Source: an uncultured Oscillospiraceae bacterium (lineage in GTDB: Bacteria; Bacillota; Clostridia; Oscillospirales; Oscillospiraceae). From it: 53,875 bases of DNA. A program made the translations under genes and the position numbers. Each line of letters begins with the position of its first letter. Position 1 is the first letter of the stretch. The notes under the pieces are model-generated. The model had not been told where the DNA came from. It saw only the letters and a list, made by a program, of their open reading frames with translations, and made no database searches. The stretch covers positions 1-53,875 of the forward strand of contig CAKTNS010000015.1 in the NCBI GenBank assembly GCA_934589225.1. The letters are read 5' to 3'. Positions 32,157 through 39,951 of this stretch are shown here, one piece after another.

Positions 32157-33248
32157 CTATCTCTCCCCTCTGACAAACGGGTTCAGGGCCCGCATATAGG
32201 ACTGGTTTCCCATATGGTTTTCGGTGGCGGCGTAGATCACCGTGTCCGCCCCGATCTCCTCCAGGATGCCGGGCAGGTCCTGGGCGAACGCCCGGTCCTC
32301 CTGGACATTTACCACATAGACCCATTCATACGCTTCACTTAAAAACGGCGCCAGCAGCTTTCCTGCCTGGTCCGTCACCAGGACGATGCTCCCCTGGCCC
32401 TGGCCGCTTACCATGCTGTGGAGAAAATGGTTGCCGCCCACAATGCCGTTTGGCCCCAAACTGTTCATGCGGACGGTCCGGCGGGCAAAGGTCTGGGAGG
32501 TGCCGTCTTCCTCATTCCCTTGGGTCAGCTTTTCCCGATTGGGATTTCTGCCGTTGATATAGAGAACATAGGGATCATCCGGGATTTCCCACAGCTGTTC
32601 CAGCAGCTTTTCTGACTTACACTGGGCTTTCTGGGCCGTAAGAACGCTGCCATGGAAGTCACCGAACAGATATTTCCGGTAGCCCAGCAGATCGTCTGGC
32701 TCCATGCCCAGCTTTTCCAGAATGGCCTGGTAGCCGTAAAAGGCCCCCTCCATGGTCCAGCTGCTCTCCGTTCTGAAAAACAGGTTTCGGCCGCCGTTTG
32801 CTTCCAGCTGGGGGAGCACATTGATGACGTTCCCTGTTTCTTCGAGTTCTTCTACAAAGCCTTCAAACTGTTCGGTCTGTTCCGGGTAATCCGGCTCCAG
32901 CACCGCCCGGCCGGGGATGGGCAGCAGATACACGTTTTTAACCCCGGGGCAGGCGTTTTGCAAGGCCTTGGCTGCCTGCAAGGCATACCCGGCTTGCTGG
33001 TCAGAAATGCTGAGGAGCCGGAAAACCCGGTCCGTATAGGCAACGGCCGTATCGGTTTCCATAATTCTTCTCTGGGAAAGGTTCGTCCCCGGGGCCAGTC
33101 CGTTTTGACCGTACTGATCCCATTTTTCCGGTACATAGACCCTATGGGCCTCCTGTACCTCGATGGGAATGGCCTGGAGGAACAGGCACAGCGCCAGCAG
33201 GGGCAGCAGCAGGAACAGCGCAATTAAGTAAGGTGCTTTCCGTTTCAT
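32157..33248 (-). CDS. AlgX/DHHW-like SGNH-family exported protein
   Basis: 363 residues. N-terminal TM/signal (5-26), then an extracytoplasmic domain resembling the DHHW/AlgJ-AlgX acetylation proteins: TDTAVAYTDRVFRLL near the start and TESSWTMEGAFYGYQAIL in the middle, where family members have an H-W-T..GA catalytic motif. Here the catalytic His is replaced by Ser (SSWT), so acetyltransferase activity may be lost and only polymer binding kept. It overlaps the bactofilin-like gene by 4 bp. Confidence 0.65.
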   Translation of the reverse strand: MKRKAPYLIALFLLLPLLALCLFLQAIPIEVQEAHRVYVPEKWDQYGQNGLAPGTNLSQRRIMETDTAVAYTDRVFRLLSISDQQAGYALQAAKALQNACPGVKNVYLLPIPGRAVLEPDYPEQTEQFEGFVEELEETGNVINVLPQLEANGGRNLFFRTESSWTMEGAFYGYQAILEKLGMEPDDLLGYRKYLFGDFHGSVLTAQKAQCKSEKLLEQLWEIPDDPYVLYINGRNPNREKLTQGNEEDGTSQTFARRTVRMNSLGPNGIVGGNHFLHSMVSGQGQGSIVLVTDQAGKLLAPFLSEAYEWVYVVNVQEDRAFAQDLPGILEEIGADTVIYAATENHMGNQSYMRALNPFVRGER

Positions 33249-34270
33249 GGCGCTTCATCTTCCTCTCCTGTCAGTTTTCCGCCGGTACCGGCGCTGACGT
33301 AGCCGTAGATTCGGTTCTCTCCGGCGCATTCCATTTGGAGTCTGGCGATCAGGGAGGAGATCTCCCCGGGCATGCCCACGCTTGCCCCCTTCCCCAGGCG
33401 CACGCTGCCCTGGGAGAAGATGTTGCCGTAGACCCGGGCCCCTTCCTCTAACAGCACATCGGCACCGGCAAAGATGTTGCCGTAGACCACGGCGTTTTTC
33501 ATGACCCGCACGCCCCAGTCCCCGCTGATGTCCCCTTCCACCGTCAGGCCCTCCAGGATCCGCAGATTGTGGCGGGTGATGAGGTTGGCTTTCAGGTGGC
33601 CTAGTTCATCGGTCTGATGCTCGGAAACGCTGCGCAGGTCGTGGAGTATTTCCATATGCCGCTTGGAGGGAAGCACCTTTGGCACCGCCGGGGCCGGGGC
33701 CTCCGGGGAGAGGGCCAGCCGTATCTCCGGGGCGTAGAGCCGCTGAAACCGGGTCCGGGGCCGGAGGGTCAGAATCTTTCCCGCCGAGGCGCTGAGGCCG
33801 AGGTCACAGTCCGGGGCCACGGTCAGGTTTTCTTCCCCGTCCACCCATCGAAGGCACCGGCAGCCCGGGGCCAGGGTGATATTTTTCTCCCCGCAAAGGG
33901 CCCGGAACCGGGTGTTTTCCGGTAAGGCCGCATCCCCGGCGGCGTAAATCTCTTTTTCAAAGATGTAGGATTCCTGGGGGGCAAAGGCCTCTTCCAGCGC
34001 CAGCACCGGCTCTTTGACGGTGGGCTCCTCCGGATTTATGTCCCCGGGGAACAGGCAGTGCTCCTGCCGGGAGAGCTTCAGCATCCGGTCCTCCCCCACC
34101 GGCAGGGCCGCCCGGACTTTTTTGCGGAAGCTGTTTCCAAAATACCGGGGGTCCCGGACGTAGTCCTGCTGAATGTGCAGCACCCTGCTGGGCCTGAATT
34201 TACAGTACAGCGCCGCCAGCACCAGAGGCAGGCTGAACAGCAATACAAAGGAGAAAAGCACCCATTTCAT
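33245..34270 (-). CDS. Membrane-anchored bactofilin-like protein
   Basis: 341 residues. TM helix about 3-22, a variable middle with acid-rich segments, and a C-terminal right-handed beta-helix-like repeat region (about 235-310: VEGDISGDWGVRVMKNAVVYG, NIFAGADVLLEEGARVYG, NIFSQGSVRLGKGASVG), the pattern of polymer-forming bactofilins. Bactofilins form membrane-bound filaments that place cell-wall or polysaccharide enzymes. Here it would scaffold the synthase encoded immediately upstream. The overlap with the synthase gene is 4 bp. Confidence 0.7.
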   Translation of the reverse strand: MKWVLFSFVLLFSLPLVLAALYCKFRPSRVLHIQQDYVRDPRYFGNSFRKKVRAALPVGEDRMLKLSRQEHCLFPGDINPEEPTVKEPVLALEEAFAPQESYIFEKEIYAAGDAALPENTRFRALCGEKNITLAPGCRCLRWVDGEENLTVAPDCDLGLSASAGKILTLRPRTRFQRLYAPEIRLALSPEAPAPAVPKVLPSKRHMEILHDLRSVSEHQTDELGHLKANLITRHNLRILEGLTVEGDISGDWGVRVMKNAVVYGNIFAGADVLLEEGARVYGNIFSQGSVRLGKGASVGMPGEISSLIARLQMECAGENRIYGYVSAGTGGKLTGEEDEAP

Positions 34271-35532
34271 TTGACTCCCTCCTTACTCTGGGCAAACCGC
34301 ACGGTTTTGTCCCACATGGCCGCCCGGCCCGTCAGCACATCGGCAACGGCATCCACAAAACCCAGGGAGATATGCCACATGTAAAAGAAGAAATTAAACA
34401 TCAGCAGGGGCAGCAGCAGGGCTTCCTTCGGGGTGCCGTCTAAGACCATGGAGGTGCCCACCTCAAAGAAGGGGGCGAAGTTTCCGAAGGAATCGTAGAC
34501 ACCCAAAAAGAGGATGACCCACCAGCCGCTCATAATGTTCATTTCCCCCAGGAAGTAGAGGGCCATGGATACCAGCCACCCCACCAGGGTGAACATGGGC
34601 ACGGCATAGACAAAGAGGAGAAATATTCCGTCGATTTTCTGCATCAGGGTCATGTAGGGGGTCCGCAGGGTGGGGATCAGGTAGTGAAACAGCACCTGAT
34701 TGTGGCCCCGGGACCAGCGGCGGATCTGCCGCCCCCGGATGTTCCAGGTCTCCGGGGATTCCTCGTAGCACTCGGCGGAGTTGGCGTAGAGCACCTTCCA
34801 GCCGTTGGTAAACAGCCGGTAGGTCAGCTCCGTGTCCTCCGCCAGAATGTTCTCCCGGAAGCCGCCGGTCTCCAGCAGATAGTCCTTCCGGAAGCCACCC
34901 ACGGTGCCGCCGTACTGGGGCACCGCCCCCAGGTTATACCGGGCCTGCTGGTCCACCTGGTAGCCGCCGGAGCGCTCCAGGGTGATGAGGCGGGTCAGCA
35001 TGTTTTTGTTGGTGTTGTAGGGGATGACCCGGCCCATGACCGCCCCCACGTGGGGGTCCTCAAAGCCCAGGCTGATCTGCTTTAATAGGTTCCGGGCGGG
35101 CCGGTAGTCCGCGTCGAAGACCACGATGATCTCCCCCCGGGCCAGCTTCATGGCGTCGTTGAGCCCCGAGGGCTTTCCCCGGCGGCCGGTGTAGCGGTGG
35201 AGGGGCCGGATAAAATCGTATTTGGCGTGATACTCCTCCAGCATGTCCCCGGTGCGGTCCGTGGAGTGGTCATTGATGGGGATGATCTCCATAAGCTCCC
35301 GGTCATAGTCGCATTCCAGCAGAGCGTCCAGGGCGTTTCGCAGCACCAGCTCCTCATTGTGCATGGGGATCAGCACCGAGATGGTTTTCATCCGGCTGGT
35401 GACGATGTCGCCGTAGTACAGCCGCTGTTTGCCCAAAAGCCTGATCACCGTAAAGGTAAAGTGCCGCAGGGTATAGAGCAGCATCACGGTGATGATGAAA
35501 TACATATACCCCTTTAAAATTCCTACGACCAT
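34267..35532 (-). CDS. Processive GT2 polysaccharide synthase
   Basis: 421 residues from the second ATG (AAAGGAGG is 7 nt upstream of it, too near to the first). One N-terminal TM, a cytosolic GT-A domain with NDHSTD, DAD at 140-142, AEDTELTYR, and the processivity motif QIRRW, then about four C-terminal TM helices. This is the architecture of IcaA/PgaC and cellulose/hyaluronan synthases. It would polymerise a UDP-sugar and extrude the chain. No PilZ domain, so no direct c-di-GMP control. The gene overlaps the upstream membrane-protein gene. Confidence 0.88.
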   Translation of the reverse strand: MVVGILKGYMYFIITVMLLYTLRHFTFTVIRLLGKQRLYYGDIVTSRMKTISVLIPMHNEELVLRNALDALLECDYDRELMEIIPINDHSTDRTGDMLEEYHAKYDFIRPLHRYTGRRGKPSGLNDAMKLARGEIIVVFDADYRPARNLLKQISLGFEDPHVGAVMGRVIPYNTNKNMLTRLITLERSGGYQVDQQARYNLGAVPQYGGTVGGFRKDYLLETGGFRENILAEDTELTYRLFTNGWKVLYANSAECYEESPETWNIRGRQIRRWSRGHNQVLFHYLIPTLRTPYMTLMQKIDGIFLLFVYAVPMFTLVGWLVSMALYFLGEMNIMSGWWVILFLGVYDSFGNFAPFFEVGTSMVLDGTPKEALLLPLLMFNFFFYMWHISLGFVDAVADVLTGRAAMWDKTVRFAQSKEGVK

Positions 35533-36299
35533 TCCCATTCCTCCTTTCCCTTGGCAGAGTCATAGAGGTTGACCATGCGGTTGATAAAAAGTCCGTAGAG
35601 TAGGACTAAGTACAAAAAATCGAACATGGGCCCGAAGGTGAAGTACATGACGGTCATGTAGAGCATGGAATACCGGCTGAGCAGATACAAAAACAGGGTG
35701 TAGCGCACCAGGCCGAAGACCCAGCTGTAGGCAAGGACCCCACCGATGGTCCCCAGCTTGAAGCCCAGGCCCCGGTCTCCTAAAATGGAAGTGACCCCGG
35801 CGGTCATCACCAGAAACACCACCCAGATGCCCACCTCCTGGATCATATACAGCTGGGAAAAGTCCTCCAAGTCATAGGGAAACAGGTCCCCGGCAAAGAG
35901 AAACCAGAGGCTGGCCACCAGATGGATGCCGGCGTTGATGGTGATGTAAATGCTCACCGGCCGATTCCTGGTGGGAAGGGTCAGGCACAGGACCATGATG
36001 GCCAGGCTCCACAGACCGTTATAGATACACAACTGGGCAGCAGGGCTCCCGGCAGTACCTTTTAGATAATGGATCTTGCGAAACAGGGGATTGGGCCACA
36101 CCCCGCGGTAGATCACCAGGCCTTGTTTTTGCAATATTTTACATGCAATATTGCAAAAACATCCGGTAATTTCCGGCATGAAGAGAATCAGAAGCAAAAG
36201 TCCCGGAATTACCACCGACAGAAACAAAGTAAGACTCCGCTTGGGGGTCACCCGCAGCTTCCGGTAGGTTCTGGAATAGTATATTTTATCTTTTGTCAC
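35523..36299 (-). CDS. Membrane protein of unknown function, first gene of polymer operon
   Basis: 258 residues from a GTG (VTKDKIYYS) preceded by AAAGGAGG at 7 nt. A basic cytosolic N-terminus (YSRTYRKLRVTPKRS), about seven TM helices and no soluble domain. It heads the operon with the GT2 synthase and may be a flippase or synthase partner; no family recognised. A perfect 13-bp inverted repeat (36126-36138 and 36147-36159) lies inside the coding region near the 5' end. Confidence 0.75.
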   Translation of the reverse strand: MTKDKIYYSRTYRKLRVTPKRSLTLFLSVVIPGLLLLILFMPEITGCFCNIACKILQKQGLVIYRGVWPNPLFRKIHYLKGTAGSPAAQLCIYNGLWSLAIMVLCLTLPTRNRPVSIYITINAGIHLVASLWFLFAGDLFPYDLEDFSQLYMIQEVGIWVVFLVMTAGVTSILGDRGLGFKLGTIGGVLAYSWVFGLVRYTLFLYLLSRYSMLYMTVMYFTFGPMFDFLYLVLLYGLFINRMVNLYDSAKGKEEWEWS

Positions 36300-36412
36300 A
36301 GCCCTTCCTCCTTTCGTCCCCATCGCAAAGCATATGCACATGCGACCGCCCCAATGCCGGGGGCGACGCTCTTTCGGCGTTTTTTATATAAAACGACTAT
36401 ATGTGTGGTTTT

Positions 36413-36441
36413 ATAGTACCATACCCGCAGGGATTTATCAA
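36413..36441 (-). promoter_or_regulatory. Promoter of the surface-polymer operon
   Basis: Minus strand: TTGATA (36436-36441), 17-bp spacer, TACTAT (36413-36418). A leader of about 110 nt with AT-rich, partly palindromic sequence (TATATAAAACGACTATA at about 36386-36402) precedes the GTG start. The rest of 36442-36726 holds no gene. Confidence 0.5.
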
Positions 36442-36726
36442 TGCCGTCCCGGAAGTTTTGTGCAATATGTCAATTTTCCACTTGCGGATTTTCCCAACAG
36501 GCCACACTTTCCGGCCCAGCCCCCCGAATGCAAAAATCTTACGGATAGAAGTCTCATAATGGGGGGATTCCGGCCGCCGGGACGCCTTTGGCAAAATGCA
36601 CAAAATTTAAGGCTCTTCGGCCCCTTGGTTTCCATATCCCCCCTGGGGGCTTTTAAAAACGAAAAAGATGTGCTATGATGAAAAAAATCTCCCCGGCGGC
36701 CCCGGGGACCGGAAGGAGCTTCCACC

Positions 36727-37629
36727 ATGGATAAAAACGAGATGATCGCCTATTTTGACCGCCGCGCCCCCTACTGGGACCGGGAAAACCAGGCTGACCC
36801 CGCCGTCATCCGGGCGATTTTAGACAACGCCCAGGTAGGCCCCGGCCAGGAGGTGCTGGACGTGGCCTGCGGCACCGGGGTGCTGTTCCCCTTTTACTTA
36901 GAGCGAACCGTCGGGAGCCTTACCGCCATCGATCTCTCCCCTGCCATGGCGGCCCTCGCCAAAGAAAAGGCGGCAGATGCCCCCAATGTCACGGTGGTCT
37001 GCGGCGATGTGGAAACCTGGAAGCCGGATCAAAAGTTTGACTGCATTGTGGTCTATAATGCCTTCCCCCACTTTCCCTACCCCAAGCGGCTGCTGAAAAC
37101 ATTAGCGGGGCTTTTAAAAGAAGGGGGCCGCCTGACCGTGGCCCATGGGGCCAGCCGGGAGGCCATCAACGTCCTGCACGAAGACAAAGCCGCCGTCTCC
37201 CAGGAGCTCATGGAGGCCCAGAAGCTTGCCCGGCTGTTTGATGCCCACTACGACGTGGAGGTCATGATCTCCAACGACCGGATGTACCAGGTGGTGGGCC
37301 GGAAGCGGGACCTGCTTGCCCACGAGCACTGCGGCGTTCCCCACACCCACGGCGGCCTGACCCACAGCCACACCCACGGGGAGCTCCCCCACACCCACAC
37401 CCCCGAAGCCGGGGCCACCCCCCTGGTAGAGCTCCTGACCCTGATGAAATACCTGGTCAGCCACAACGACGCCCACGCCCAAGAGGTAGCAGACCTGGCC
37501 GGAGAGCTCCTCACCGCCGGCAAAAACGTGGCCTACGACGAGATCATGGACGCCGTGGCAGACTTCGACACCGTCAACGCCAAACTGGCCGCCATCTTAA
37601 ACCAGCTGTCTACCGACGACGACCTATAA
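36727..37629 (+). CDS. Class I SAM methyltransferase with His-rich metal-binding segment
   Basis: 300 residues. The Rossmann-like methyltransferase domain (1-190) has VLDVACGTG (43-51), AIDLS (acidic end of strand 2) and VVYNAFPHF. A flexible segment (about 198-227) holds nine His and one Cys in HTH/HSH clusters. The C-terminal helical domain (about 230-290, MKYLVSHNDAHAQEVADLAGEL) resembles a small protein often encoded alone in Clostridia. The fusion suggests a metal-loaded or metal-sensing methyltransferase. AAGGAG is 8 nt upstream. Substrate unknown. Confidence 0.82.
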   Translation: MDKNEMIAYFDRRAPYWDRENQADPAVIRAILDNAQVGPGQEVLDVACGTGVLFPFYLERTVGSLTAIDLSPAMAALAKEKAADAPNVTVVCGDVETWKPDQKFDCIVVYNAFPHFPYPKRLLKTLAGLLKEGGRLTVAHGASREAINVLHEDKAAVSQELMEAQKLARLFDAHYDVEVMISNDRMYQVVGRKRDLLAHEHCGVPHTHGGLTHSHTHGELPHTHTPEAGATPLVELLTLMKYLVSHNDAHAQEVADLAGELLTAGKNVAYDEIMDAVADFDTVNAKLAAILNQLSTDDDL

Positions 37630-37633
37630 ATTC

Positions 37634-37665
37634 AGCCCCTCCCAGGGAAGCGGGAGGGGCTTTTT
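37634..37665 (+). terminator. Intrinsic terminator
   Basis: AGCCCCTCCC (37634-37643) pairs with GGGAGGGGCT (37652-37661), then TTTT. Ends the methyltransferase transcript. Confidence 0.88.
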
Positions 37666-37723
37666 GCCGGCAGAACCCATTTTTAGAACATTGCCTATTC
37701 ATGATTTGTTAAAGAATTATTCA

Positions 37724-37751
37724 TTGAAGTTTTACTATTTTGTGCTATAAA
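37724..37751 (+). promoter_or_regulatory. Promoter of the sensor-GGDEF-PAS gene
   Basis: TTGAAG (37724-37729), 16-bp spacer, TATAAA (37746-37751), in an AT-rich stretch about 42 bp before the GTG start. Confidence 0.6.
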
Positions 37752-37792
37752 AATAAGAATAATAATTGTTCTTACAAATCAAGGTGAATTCA

Positions 37793-39553
37793 GTGAAGAA
37801 AGAAATCCTCGCGCCGCTGATGGTTTTGCTGCTGGGCTTGTGCTTTGTAGGTGCCGTTGGGCACCGGATCGACAGCCACGAAACAGCGCAGCGGCACGCA
37901 ACGGCCCAATTAAACGCAGTCACCTACGGTGAACGGGTCAAGAATGAAATTGCCGGTGGAATGGAGATCACCCAGGCCCTGGAACAGGTGCTGATCAGCG
38001 GAGACGGCCAGATTCAGAAATTTGACACCATCGCTCAAAATCTGATGTCGGATTCCACCGAAAGCATCCAGCTTGCCCCGGGCGGGGTCGTGACCGATAT
38101 TTATCCGGCGGAAGGGAATGAAGCCGGGAAAATCGATTTGCTCCAGGACGAAGACCGGGGAGAAATCTCCCGTTATGCCCGGGACAACCGCACGGTCATC
38201 ACCCAGGGCCCCTTTGAGCTGAAACAGGGGGGCTATGGCATTGCGGTCCGTGACCCGGTCTATTTGAAGGATGTAAACGGGCAGGAATATTTCTGGGGCT
38301 TTACCGTGGCGATCCTGCGGGTTCCGGATATTTTTTCAAATTCGCTCCAGGCCCTGTCGGGTTTCGGATATGAATACAGAATACTAAAAACCGACGCGCC
38401 CTGGACGGACACCTATACCGTGGTTTACCAGTCGGAGGGGCCCATGACAAGCCCTGTTTCCTATGATTTTTCCATTGGGGAAGATTCCTGGAAAATCGAG
38501 GTGTTTCCCGCCTCCGGATGGAGAAATGAGGGGCTGATTGCCGCGGTCTGCGGATTTTTAACCGCCATTTTCCTGATGCTGGCGGTGCTTGTCTGGGTCT
38601 GGCTGGTGGCCAAGGCCCATAAGAAAGAATTTCAGGTCCTGGCCCGTACCGATGCCCTTACAAAAATATATAACCGCTACGGATTCGATGAACTGGCGGA
38701 AAAAAGGATTTCCAAAAATCCCCACACCCACTTTGTGGCCGCCCTTCTGGACATCGATGACTTCAAGCAGATCAACGACATCTACGGCCACGGCTGCGGA
38801 GACCGGGCCTTAAAGAGCCTGGCCGACAGCATGAAGGCCTTTTTCCCCTCGGACGTGCTGCTGGGAAGAAACGGCGGCGACGAATTCTGCATGCTGCTGC
38901 CGGACTGCACCGCCGAGGAAGCGGGAGACCGGCTGCGGCAGTTTACGAAGCTCCCCAAGACGTTTTCCTATCTGGGCAAGGAACATCCCTTTCATATTTC
39001 TCTGGGGTATGCGGAATATCCGGCCTTTGCCTCCAACCTTTCCCAGCTCATGCGCTGCGCCGACGCGGCCCTTTATGAAATCAAGCTTCACGGCAAAAAC
39101 GGGTGCATGGCCTACCGGGAAGGCCTTCAGTCCGGCGCCCGCAAGCAGCTGGGCTTTGCGTTCAAGGACATTTCCGAACATCTCCCGGGGGCCTTTATCA
39201 TCTACAGCGCCCACAAAGAAGACGATGAACTGTTCTACGCCAACAGTGAGTTCCTGCGCATGGCGGGGTACAAGGACCTGGACGAGCTGTTCCGGCTTAC
39301 GCAGAAGCGTTTCCGCAACCTGATCCGGGAGGATGAACGGCAGCAAATGGAACAGAGCATCTGGGAGCAGATCGGAGACGGCAATGAAAATGACTATATC
39401 CGATTCCACCTCCGAAAAGCCGACGGAACATACATTTCCGTCCTGGACCACGGAAGGATCGTAGACAGCCAGCAATACGGAAGAGTATTCTACGTCCTGT
39501 TTGCGGACCGGGAAGAGATGAATCTTCATTATAACGAACAGTTTCCCCAATAA
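37793..39553 (+). CDS. Membrane diguanylate cyclase with extracellular sensor and C-terminal PAS
   Basis: 586 residues from GTG (AAGGTGA just upstream). TM1 (about 6-22), an extracellular CHASE-like sensor (about 25-250, DPVYLKDVNGQEYFWGF), TM2 (about 255-278), a GGDEF domain (about 288-440) with LLDIDDFKQINDIYGH and intact GGDEF at 361-365, then a PAS domain (about 455-580, FLRMAGYKDLDELF). No I-site RxxD is seen. The order GGDEF then PAS is less common than PAS then GGDEF. It would make c-di-GMP in response to an extracellular small ligand. Confidence 0.87.
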   Translation: MKKEILAPLMVLLLGLCFVGAVGHRIDSHETAQRHATAQLNAVTYGERVKNEIAGGMEITQALEQVLISGDGQIQKFDTIAQNLMSDSTESIQLAPGGVVTDIYPAEGNEAGKIDLLQDEDRGEISRYARDNRTVITQGPFELKQGGYGIAVRDPVYLKDVNGQEYFWGFTVAILRVPDIFSNSLQALSGFGYEYRILKTDAPWTDTYTVVYQSEGPMTSPVSYDFSIGEDSWKIEVFPASGWRNEGLIAAVCGFLTAIFLMLAVLVWVWLVAKAHKKEFQVLARTDALTKIYNRYGFDELAEKRISKNPHTHFVAALLDIDDFKQINDIYGHGCGDRALKSLADSMKAFFPSDVLLGRNGGDEFCMLLPDCTAEEAGDRLRQFTKLPKTFSYLGKEHPFHISLGYAEYPAFASNLSQLMRCADAALYEIKLHGKNGCMAYREGLQSGARKQLGFAFKDISEHLPGAFIIYSAHKEDDELFYANSEFLRMAGYKDLDELFRLTQKRFRNLIREDERQQMEQSIWEQIGDGNENDYIRFHLRKADGTYISVLDHGRIVDSQQYGRVFYVLFADREEMNLHYNEQFPQ

Positions 39554-39560
39554 AACATTT

Positions 39561-39599
39561 AAAACCTGCTGAAAGCCTTTGGCATTTCAGCAGGTTTTT
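39561..39599. terminator. Bidirectional terminator
   Basis: AAAACCTGCTGAAA (39561-39574) pairs with TTTCAGCAGGTTTT (39585-39598). It ends the GGDEF gene and also overlaps the 3' end of the minus-strand HTH remnant. Confidence 0.85.
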
Positions 39600-39775
39600 G
39601 TATACCCAGCCGTCTTAATAATTGATCCGAAAATAATCCAGATAGGCCTTAAAATATTCCAGGTCTTACCGGCAAGAAACGCACCGGCCACACGGCCTTG
39701 GGCACAGTAATTCCGGACGCTGCGCTCCGACATGTTCCACTTTTTCGCTATTTCCGCCACTGAAAAGTATGACAT
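39587..39775 (-). pseudogene. HTH protein gene broken by a frameshift
   Basis: The first 41 residues (MSYFSVAEIAKKWNMSERSV, then RNYCAQGRVAGAF and GKTWNI) match the small HTH proteins common in clostridial mobile or Fic-associated genes. After KTWNI the frame runs into unrelated text. In the next frame EYFKAYLDYFRINY follows and ends at TAA (39615-39617), a credible natural C-terminus. A single-base shift or short deletion near 39655-39665 probably broke the gene. The flanking 39776-39900 is non-coding and AT-rich. Confidence 0.55.
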
Positions 39776-39897
39776 TTTCCGTCCCTCCTCCAGAATTTAG
39801 CAACATTACTCTATCCAAGAGTATACCACATTATCGGCAAAAATACAAATTGTTTTTGCTGTCTATATCCTTGATTTTTGCCGATAAAAAGTTGTTC

Positions 39898-39934
39898 CGA
39901 AAAAACGCCGGACTCCACGATCGTGAAGTCCGGC
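39898..39934 (-). terminator. Terminator of the ABC-exporter operon
   Basis: Minus strand: CGCCGGACT..AGTCCGGCG hairpin (39905-39934) followed by six T. It lies just after the DUF4340 gene. Confidence 0.85.
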
Positions 39935-39951
39935 GCAGGGGCGGCAAAGGC

